64,000 nucleotides of DNA from the NCBI GenBank assembly GCA_948146395.1, contig OX411543.1, forward strand, positions 59,387,689 to 59,451,688. Direction: 5' to 3'. Of the stretch, positions 55,872-64,000 are shown piece by piece. Position 1 is the first letter of the stretch; every line of letters begins with the position of its first letter. The position numbers and the translations under genes are program-made. Under the pieces are notes generated by a model. The model did not search any database, was not told the origin of the DNA, and saw nothing but the letters and a program-made list of their open reading frames with translations. The stretch comes from Fragum whitleyi. Lineage: Eukaryota > Mollusca > Bivalvia > Cardiida > Cardiidae.

Positions 55872-56306
55872 TACAATTAGTAACATCGTGAAATTGACAT
55901 TCACCTCGATCAAATCTATTCTAAATCGCTCACTCAACGTTCCATTTATTCATTCCCTACACTCTCTCAAACCATGCAAAAACGCTCAATATGAATGAAT
56001 AGATTGGATTAACGACTGTATTCGGAATAAATATAGCTAGAAAAAAATTGCGATTTCAACGACATAATTGTAAATGTTAGGGTCTGATAAGATCTTGAAG
56101 AAATAGGAAGCTTTTTATAGAACTTGTATTCATTGTATTTCAATAAAGGGAGGTGATGAAATTCTGTTTATCCTGAACAAAATTATGGATATCGTTTTAT
56201 CTCCCTTTAATTTCACTCTAAACTCACTCATTGCATTCAATAAAGATGGTTCCAATATCTTTCCAAAATCATTCAACTTGTCAATTTCACGATGTTGTTA
56301 ACTGTA
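55872..56306 (+). mobile_element. MITE-A copy
   Basis: 'TACAATTAGTAACATCGTGA' to 'ACGATGTTGTTAACTGTA'. Central hairpin shortened ('aataaagggaggtgatgaaa', 'tttatcctgaacaaaattat' and 'cgttttatctccctttaat'). Confidence 0.88.
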
Positions 56307-56826
56307 GTGTGCAGTATCATGAAACGTGCTGCTTCTGGCCGTGTAAAGCATTCTTGTCGCTGATCCCAATTGTCGTTTTATTAAGAAACTATGGATTATG
56401 CAAAATCGCAATATAGATGACTGTTGAAAGAAGTCCTAGTATGGAAGCAGCTCTTCGATTTGAACCATTGACTGAAATAGATAAATTTAATAATCGTACA
56501 AATTGGCCAGGTTCGTCTAAGGTGAAACTAAGCGTTAAGGAAAAAAGGGAAGGAAAAACAAGAGCTTCATTTATAAGCTTCTGTTAAAATGATCAGTTGA
56601 TCGTCTGCAGAATGACAGATATAATTCAAACAAGAAATATTGTTAAATATGACGCGTTATGAGAAGAGGAAACTCTATCTCAATCGACAATTGCTTATAT
56701 AGCCAAGTAAAAAAACTTGTGAAACGTGTAAAGCCATTCTAGTAGTGTTACGCATTAAGGGCTAGAGATAGAAAGGCTCTTGTAATTTTGATTTTCAATA
56801 TTTAAACAAAATCTTGTTGTAAAAAA

Positions 56827-56946
56827 AGCCCGCCATGCGCTCAGGATGTCAATACGGTGCAAATTGTGTCCATAAAGTGTTCGTGCAAAGCAGGGTAGTA
56901 TTTTCAAACAGTTTGAACGGTTTTGCCATCCTAAACGCAGGTCTGT
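56827..56946. mobile_element. MITE-B, decayed
   Basis: 'AGCCCGCCATGCGCTCAGGA' and 'GCCATCCTAAACGCAGGTCT' with 'gtgcaaagcagggtagtatt' between. Confidence 0.7.
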
Positions 56947-57615
56947 GTTATGCGTACTAATCTAAAATATGTACCAACATCAAAAGGTTTATTTGAAAAA
57001 TACCGGGTTTTGACTGGCTTAACACTCTTCTATCTGTACCTGCCGCCGTCATCGGCCAATAGGTAGTTCATTAGACTTCATATCATAGGGTCATTGGTTT
57101 TATCCCCGTCAGCGGCAAATATCTTTTTCCGTTTTTTGTCTCCCACCAATGGATGGGCAATCGTAAACCTATGAATAATTGTAGCCGAAGACCAGGGGAG
57201 GATGAATTGGTAGTACTGATGCAAAAAATAACAGGAACTAGCTATTTGGGGCTTCAACCATTGTGACTTGACTGAAAAACTTATAAAGGCGTTGAGATAT
57301 GCGCAGCCATACGACTTGATTGTTGAATCAGCTCTAACCTTCTTTTGTATGTGCTTTCAGCCTTACTCGTCAATTTTCGTCTTGTTGTATGCTTTCTGAT
57401 AATACGCTTGGACATTGAAAAAGCTTCTTCAAAGATTTTAAAATACTAGCGTTGAATGCCATAGAAAGGGTCGGTATAATGTTATGGTGCAAGCTTATGA
57501 CCCTTTCCCACCGTAACGTCAAAATAGTCACTTAGATAGAATCATAGAATATTTCGACTATACGCTTTTTAGTGGTCCCGAGACAATGATGTAATAGATC
57601 AAAGGTTATATTTAC
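56947..57615. other. no further EGF exon recognised; SINE-like text at 57050-57200
   Basis: A SINE-like block includes 'ggtagttcattagacttc' and 'tcattggttttatccccgtc', then 'ccaccaatggatgggcaat'. Exon A of the EGF gene needs a downstream exon, but I could not identify one here or in the satellite. Confidence 0.4.
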
Positions 57616-60600
57616 CTGGTTCCTGACATGCTTCCCCGGAATATCCGGCCGCGCAGACGCATTCATAACTTCCGGCATGATTCGTACACGTCCCAGAGTT
57701 CAGGCAAGGTGAATAAAGAATACATTCATCTACATCTGAAATAAGTGAGGAACTTGTATAGCTATTGTTTGAAACCTGTCTTATGTTCAAGATGGGAACT
57801 TAGGGAAACATGTCATAATACCCCTCTTTTTGCGTGTACCCACGTTCAGAGCAACGCACGATATCTAAACGCTCGCAAGTCTGCTTGCATCATGAAAACA
57901 GGATCGTATGTTGATAGGCGAACTTTAGAGACAAAAAAACATTCTACGGATAATGTGAATATGAATTAAATTTCCTAAATGATTTAATCCGAATGGCTAA
58001 TGTTCCGATATAAATTGCTGTTGATGACGACTTACTTAATATTGTTTACAGAGAATCAAACATGTAATAATCAATTCACACACATTTCTAATAAATTTAT
58101 ATATATTTAGACATGAGAATGTAAAAGTCGAAGAAAATGAAAATTGTCACAAACTAGTCTAATTACACGTGAAAGAAATCTGTATTCTTACACTCCTTCA
58201 CGTCATATATCTGCGCCGGGTATCCTAAAATGAATGTTTAAGGGAAAATTATATTTTTGGATTATTATATTCATTTTTGTATAAAATGTAATCTGTATGG
58301 AACCAGCTGTTGGAGTTTCAATCGATTTCCAATGCAGATGACAGTTCATACAAATATGAATAGGCCTATAACAATCCAATAATAAAATTTATCCCTTAAA
58401 ACAATCATTTTAGCATAGCCCGCGTTTCTTCTTCGTCCTAGTATATTTGAAAAATAAAATATTTCAAGATGAGGGAACCTGAGGTATCACTTCAAGATTA
58501 ATTTATTGAATGGAGTTTAACGCCGCTTTAAACATTTTTTCAGTTATATCGCAGCGGCTGGAGCACCTAAAATGGTTTCCTGATATTTCTCTCATCAGAA
58601 CAACTACCACATCCTTTCTTAGCCTCAAGCTGCTATCTCACATAGGTCTACGAATATCAATCCATTGGTTGGAGACAAATAGTCGGAAAGAATGAGTGCC
58701 TGCGTCGGCTAGATTCAGAAAATATAATTCTATTGCGAAAAGATCCGAACCTAGTCACCCTGCGCAGTCCTCGCAGACTGACTAGGGTCAACATTACAAG
58801 ATGGTCCCTTTTGCTTGACGGGTCTCATATACGTACCTGTATTACAAGTGACTCCAGACCAACCCTGGGGACATCGACACACAAATATACCCGGACCGTC
58901 TACACAGGCCGCTCCATTCTGACAGGGGGCGCTGTCACATTCTTTGATCTCTGTCAAATAAATCAGTCACCAGAAATGTTGTTTTAGTCCATAGTCGAAC
59001 AATTCAATTGATAATTTCCTATGTTTTGCGTTTGTGCCTGTTAATTTAGAAGCTATTAAGAAATAAGTTTATACGGCTTAAACGCAATAATTAGCCGTTT
59101 CTAAGTGCAATTCAATTCAGAAAAATGTAGCGCAGAAAATATTTAAAGTTGTTGAAATATTTAGCACTAACTCCGTGACGACCTTTATTCTTTGCTTTCT
59201 GAACGACTATACTGGTTAATTTTATCCGTTAATGTAGCTCAATAAGCACATGTGCATATCAGTTAGCCAATTTCCAATTGAATATTGTGCCACGATATGA
59301 TCGGTACTTTTTTGTTCACCCGACTCAAATTGTGCGTCCATCCAACACGTGATACATGTTCACTTAAAGATCGCTCTAATAATTCTTATACATGGCTTTC
59401 GCACTCATGATTTTTACATTGTTTTTAGTATTACGCTTCGATAATTCATATGCATTTCCACTTATTAACATGTGCGCAAAGCAACTCTGGCAAGCCTGTG
59501 CATCCACACAGTCTGACCTGAATCTTCACTATGAGCTCCGTGGTTATATGTAGTTTGTGTCTCAACTCCCTCTTCAGAGTGTCAGTGAATATCATTAAAG
59601 TATTAAAAAGTTGACTAGGCAGCTCATTGTTTGCGTTTAGCGCTCACGTGAAATTGTTGGAAATGTCACGCACGAGATCAAATAATTTTTACCAGCATCA
59701 CAATGCGTGCCCGTCCATCCGGTACTACAAGTACAATTGTACTGATTAACATAATCCGTACATGTGGCTCCATTAGCACATGGGTTACTAGCACATTCAT
59801 CGAAATCTGAAAATAATTTAATATCAATAAAATATACACTTGAAACATGTAAGGAGGAGTCTCTACTAGCAATAGAGTTAAAATTTATAGACATTTGTTC
59901 AAGTCCAGGGTTCTAAATATTCATAAATAATTCTCGATTACCGGCCATCACATATCGAATAAAATCAATGTACCGAAAGGAAACTCAAACTCAGCATAGA
60001 CACATTCGCAACCGTAGCTTTACTCATAACGTTACATGCGTTAGAAGCAAATATCTAAAATTGACATTGACAAAAATGGAGGCGAACTTAGGCTTTGGGG
60101 TAAGTTGCAGATATACGTTTCTTACATATCTTTAAATGACAGTCTATTTAGTCAGAAAAAAAACTAGCACTTAACATGCAGTTAATCTTGCTTGAGCGAC
60201 CACTTCTATAAGCGGCCTATTTTCTTACACGACCATCATAAAAATTCCCATCAGTGTAAGCAAAATCTCTGAAAAAGTGAACGTTATTAAATGTAGAATT
60301 ATTCATCTTTGAATCTCAATGAGACGATTTTATTGGGTTCGAACACCGTAGGATTCAACAAGAATATTGCGTCAATACGATTCATACATGCATCAATTAT
60401 GTTGCGACATTTATCAAATAACTGGTGTTATTTATCATGAAAAGTTGTTTTAGCAATATTTTGAAAGCGACCACTTTTAATGGTTCCTTAAGTGGTCGCT
60501 TTTCACAAGTTTTGCTGTATTGTTCATTTACCTGTTTGACAATTATAATCCACATAGCCAGCTGCACATGTACAATTATACATATTTAACAAATTATTAC

Positions 60601-63600
60601 ATGTTGCTCCATTTAGACACGGATTACTAGCACACTCATCAATATCTAAAAAAGAGAAAATTTGCGACTGATTACACGGATCACACAAAAACGGCGAATC
60701 GAATAGTCCAAGATTTTTTTTTCAGCTTAACTAGGGTAAACGATGTAATTTCTTTTGGATTTTATGAATAATAATCAAACAACACTGTATATTCTGTATA
60801 TTATACATTGTTAACTGTATTATTCTTATATACTTGTTTAAGCTTCAGCATTCGAATTGATCTTTTTCATAGAATACGTTTTATTTTATTTTTTTCTTTT
60901 CATTTTTTGCTGACATTATTGTTGTTGTTGGCATTTTACATAAAATCTACTTTTTAAAATATTTTGAAGTCGATTCCAGACAAAGACCAACGTTTTCAGG
61001 TTTAAACCATACATACTAGCATCACAGTTCATAGACGTCCAGCCTGCAGCACAAGTACATGTATAATAATTCAGTAGATTATTACACGTCGCTCCATTCT
61101 GACATGGTGTCCCTGCACATTCGTCGATATCTGTAAATGGTTTTACAACAGAAACTTTAGAATTATTTATCGCAAAGTGAATTAAAGAGATTCTACAGAT
61201 TCAAACAAATTAAAGTACAGTCAATCTTAGCGACCAGGTATATTAAGCGACCACTTTTGTAATTTGACCGTTTTCAAAATCCCCTTCCTAAAATCAAAAT
61301 ATCTTACACATAGCACATATCATATGTTAACAGTAGATTGTATTTGGAAAAAATATCGTAAAAGAATCTATGTTGTTTAAACTCAATAGAGTGACACGAT
61401 TCTATTGAGTGTTTACAACATATGGTTTTTGTGAAATTCCCGATAATTTACATATTCAATCAAAAGTATGTTTCTTATTTTAATAAACAAAATGTGTCCT
61501 AATCGACCATTCTCTTAGTCGATCGTTTTTAGATGCACCCGCAAGTGGTCGTTCAATACAGTTTTTTTTTTATTTTTAATTTCACTTAAGCCTTATGTGA
61601 ATAAAGATAACTATTATTACCAATTCTATAATAAAAAAAATACTTGTAAGTTTTTCCATATGAATGTGAAATGGCTGCATACCTCACACATTTTTCGATA
61701 ACCTAGCAATTATGTATGGTTGAACAGAAAAGTAATTCCAAGGAACTCTTTAATCAGCAAAATTGACAAACAGACAACGGACAACGGTTAGACCGATCTT
61801 GTCGATATATGGATATGAAAACGTATATACCTGTATCACAGTTTGTCCCCGTCCAACCAGCCACACAGTCGCATGTATAACCCCATGCATAGTTGGTACA
61901 TGTAGCACCATTTTTACACACATCCGTCAGACATTCATTTGTATCTACAATAATACAATTCGCAGGGCAATTACAATGTATTTTGATGGTGCTCTTAATG
62001 TTGTAAACTATATCTCAACGTAGTAAAGAATGCCGTAGTACAACGTACCTTTCTTCAGACTACGTAGTTATTCCTCCAGATAGATGGATTGAAAGTTCGT
62101 CTATCCCATTACTTTTTCATTAATGTCTCATGGAGCTTTGACTTATTCAGAATTCCTGTTAATGTCTTCAGAAAAAAAAAAGAATATCGACTCCTAGTCT
62201 GAATGTACATCCTATAGTCATTATTATCACATTTTAACATTTTTGCATGGAAAAATACAATTTATATGTATCCTAGTTTTCCATGCGATGACCTACATAT
62301 GAACACAAATTTAATACACATATACTATTCAGAGTCCAGTTTGGTTCGTTTCCAAATGATAATTCAGAGTATGGCAAACCATTTGCCTGTTTAAATGAAA
62401 CTGATTCTTCTTCGACTAAAAAAACGAACAACAACAACAAAAAATATACATATGGCCATAAGGAGTGTGGATATATTGTTCAAACAAAAAGTTACCAAGT
62501 TTCCATTTCATAATGATTGCTGTGCCATCTTTCGAGCCCTGACTATTGACCCCATTTCCCATGTTATCACCAATACATATCAGATGTCCGAACGTCTCTT
62601 TGGGCTTCCACATCCGTACGTTCGTGCTGGTGTATGCGTACGTCAGTCCCCCATAACTACATGGATTGATTGACATAGAGGTCTTGTAAGCCAATGCACC
62701 GCCTCCAACAAAGCGTAAACCATTATTAGCTCCCGATGATGCTTGCGCCTAGGGCAATAGTAAAAGGAAAGAAAGGTCCTATTAATTTTGAAAATTATTT
62801 TTGAAATCTTTGCAACAATGAATAAATATTTTTTCCGATAGGCTATCAATATGTTGAACTGCAGATACTGCAAATGTTGTTTCTATACGTTGAGAGCCAA
62901 GAAAAATTGCGATACAATGACTCAAAATCCGTAATAGTCGATTGTATTGGTGGAAATGTGAGAATTCAAAAAAAAAAAAATATATATATATAATTATCAA
63001 TTTGCAATTGATATGGAATTTCAACTTTAAGATCCCTTATTCAGGATATTACTTAGATGTGTATTTTTGTTGAAGACTTTGGGGACATCAATACTTGGGC
63101 TGAAATGCTAGGATCACCAATTTTTCAAAATGAGTATTGCAATGTGTGGAAATAATATTTAATTCTTTTGGGAGAAAGGAATACAGTCAATCTTGCTCGA
63201 GCGACTAGGTCTATTCATCTTGTCGAACCAAGGGTTACGAACGTTTTACTTATCGATTCGCTACCCCTTGACTCGTGAAGATGAGGTCTATTAGGCGACC
63301 TCTGTAATTAAGCGACCGTTTTTTATACCCCATTCTTTAAGTCGAAATATCTGAAAAAAGTAGATATCATTAGTATAGGATTATTGCAATGAATCCTTTG
63401 TAGTTAAAACTCACCAGAATCGTCTCAATGAGACGATTCTATTGAGTTTTAACAGCATAGGATTGTTGATAATTTCGCAATTATATATATATATATATAT
63501 TCAATCAATTGAATTTGTCAACAAAACGTGCACTTAGCGGCCATTTTATTTAACGACCCCTTTTTGGTGGTCCCATTCGTGGTCGCTTATTACAAATTTT

Positions 63601-64000
63601 ACTGTATAAATATATTCTTATAAAAAGGAGGTATCTGAAGCGGAGAAATGTTCGAAGATACTTGCGTGCAGTTTTAGCATCCTTAACAACGCCTGCGATA
63701 TTGGATTACATACCTTTAATTTTACCTACAAATCACTCCTCGCACTCATTCAATTTCGTTCACAATTCATTCTTAAATCATTTACTTTTTCAATTTCACG
63801 ATACTGTCGACTGTATACATGTAGCTGTCACCAATTTTACTTACCCAAACTTTTGTGTATGTTTCCTCTACATCCGAACTCAAATCAGAAATAGTCTTTG
63901 AAAATCCGGTCGTTACCGCGCCTATCTCGTAGGTAGTTGATACGTTTGGTTTCAGGCTGACTTCCTTCCAGGCGTATATTTCAAGATTACCAGTTAGAAG
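57616..64000 (-). CDS. EGF-repeat extracellular protein, partial, 8 exons seen
   Basis: Exons in transcript order: 63845-64000 (open at the window edge), 62496-62748, then six EGF exons 61831-61944, 61017-61130, 60532-60645, 59693-59806, 58837-58950 and 57616-57735. All have AG acceptors and GT donors; every EGF exon is phase 1-1, so they join in frame. Each EGF exon (114 nt, last 120) has six cysteines and starts near (D/N)-x-(D/N)-E-C, E-I-K-E-C in one. The D-x-D/N-E-C starts suggest calcium-binding EGF type, although the usual Asp/Asn-x-x-x-x-Tyr/Phe segment is only partly conserved. Exons at 61.0 and 60.5 kb are most alike ('[10 protein letters not shown]' in both). The two upstream exons encode about 136 residues of an unrecognised domain ('[15 protein letters not shown]', '[17 protein letters not shown]', '[19 protein letters not shown]'). 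Likely secreted or cell-surface adhesion protein (fibropellin/Notch-like array). Start, stop and any membrane anchor lie outside what I can see. Confidence 0.82.
58505..58697 (+). repeat. dispersed repeat Q, copy 3
   Basis: 'gagtttaacgccgctttaaa', 'gcagcggctggagcaccta', 'cttagcctcaagctgctatc' and 'gacaaatagtcggaaagaat' match the copies at 10855 and 36885. Lies in an EGF-gene intron. Confidence 0.7.
58730..58828. mobile_element. MITE-G copy 3, partial, 8 bp from an EGF exon
   Basis: 'cctagtcaccctgcgcagtc' / 'cgcagactgactagggtcaa' sub-hairpin and right end 'agatggtcccttttgcttga' plus 'cgggtctca'. The exon at 58837 starts just after. Confidence 0.55.
60178..60520. mobile_element. element E copy 1, intron of EGF gene
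   Basis: 'GTTAATCTTGCTTGAGCGAC' at the left; 'gaatctcaatgagacgattt' in the centre; 'taagtggtcgcttttcacaa' and 'gttttgctgta' at the right. Ends 12 bp from the exon at 60532. Confidence 0.65.
61216..61562. mobile_element. element E copy 2, intron of EGF gene
   Basis: 'TACAGTCAATCTTAGCGACC' at the left; internal 'aactcaatagagtgacacga' / 'ttctattgagtgttta'; right side 'caagtggtcgttcaataca'. Confidence 0.7.
63182..63606. mobile_element. element E copy 3, intron of EGF gene
   Basis: 'TACAGTCAATCTTGCTCGAG' plus CGAC at the left; perfect internal hairpin 'AGAATCGTCTCA' / 'TGAGACGATTCT' near 63418-63441; right end 'tcgcttattacaaattttac' plus TGTA. The TA-CAGT ends suggest a Tc1/mariner-type MITE. 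Confidence 0.75.
63690..63820 (+). mobile_element. partial MITE-A (right half) beside an EGF-gene exon
   Basis: 'gcgatattggattacatacc', 'ctcattcaatttcgttcaca' and 'caatttcacgatactgtcga' plus 'ctgta'. Ends about 28 bp from the exon at 63845. Confidence 0.75.

Overview
The window is AT-rich metazoan nuclear DNA: GT-AG introns, large intergenic spaces and very many short dispersed repeats. The gene families (membrane copper amine oxidase, apolipoprotein-L-like protein, EGF-array extracellular protein) and several repeat types (the 'GCTCACCTGAGCAC' element, tRNA-derived SINEs, 'caaagggcaataactc' tandem repeats) resemble what I know from bivalve molluscs. A bivalve is my best guess; this is inference, not a database result.

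Four protein-coding loci are supported. (1) An apolipoprotein-L-like gene on the plus strand (about 7.76-9.63 kb, three coding exons, 371 aa). (2) A copper-containing amine oxidase on the minus strand (24.10 down to 15.68 kb, three coding exons, 797 aa) with a complete active site. (3) A paralogous amine oxidase on the plus strand (44.39-51.48 kb, the same three-exon structure, 793 aa). It has an intact reading frame and good splice sites, but the cofactor-forming tyrosine, the catalytic aspartate, a gating tyrosine and one copper histidine are all replaced, so it looks like a pseudoenzyme. (4) The middle of a multi-exon gene on the minus strand (64.0 down to 57.6 kb) with six EGF-like exons preceded by a two-exon domain I do not recognise. 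The two amine oxidase genes are divergent, with their 5' ends facing each other across about 20 kb of repeat-filled DNA.

Most of the rest is repeats. The commonest is a roughly 440-bp Tc1/mariner-style MITE (here 'MITE-A': TA-CAGTTA ends and an internal 'GGGAGGTAAT...ATTACCTCCC' hairpin), with about 20 complete or partial copies. Others are a roughly 135-bp near-perfect palindrome (MITE-B, about 7 copies), an element with paired TGACGTCA-like sites (element C, 4 copies), an 898-bp element with 22-bp terminal inverted repeats (element D), a MITE lying next to coding exons (MITE-G, 3 copies), a MITE in introns of the EGF gene (element E, 3 copies), several tRNA-derived SINEs, and a 3-kb satellite built on GC-rich palindromes (51.9-54.85 kb). 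Nested insertions with target-site duplications are visible at several places. Repeat names A-H and Q are labels used only here.

Layout: 0-7.5 kb bivalve-type dispersed and tandem repeats; 7.5-9.6 ApoL-like gene; 9.6-15.7 repeats; 15.7-24.1 amine oxidase 1; 24.1-44.4 repeats with no gene I can support; 44.4-51.5 amine oxidase 2; 51.9-54.85 palindromic satellite; 55-57.6 repeats; 57.6-64.0 EGF gene, continuing beyond the window.
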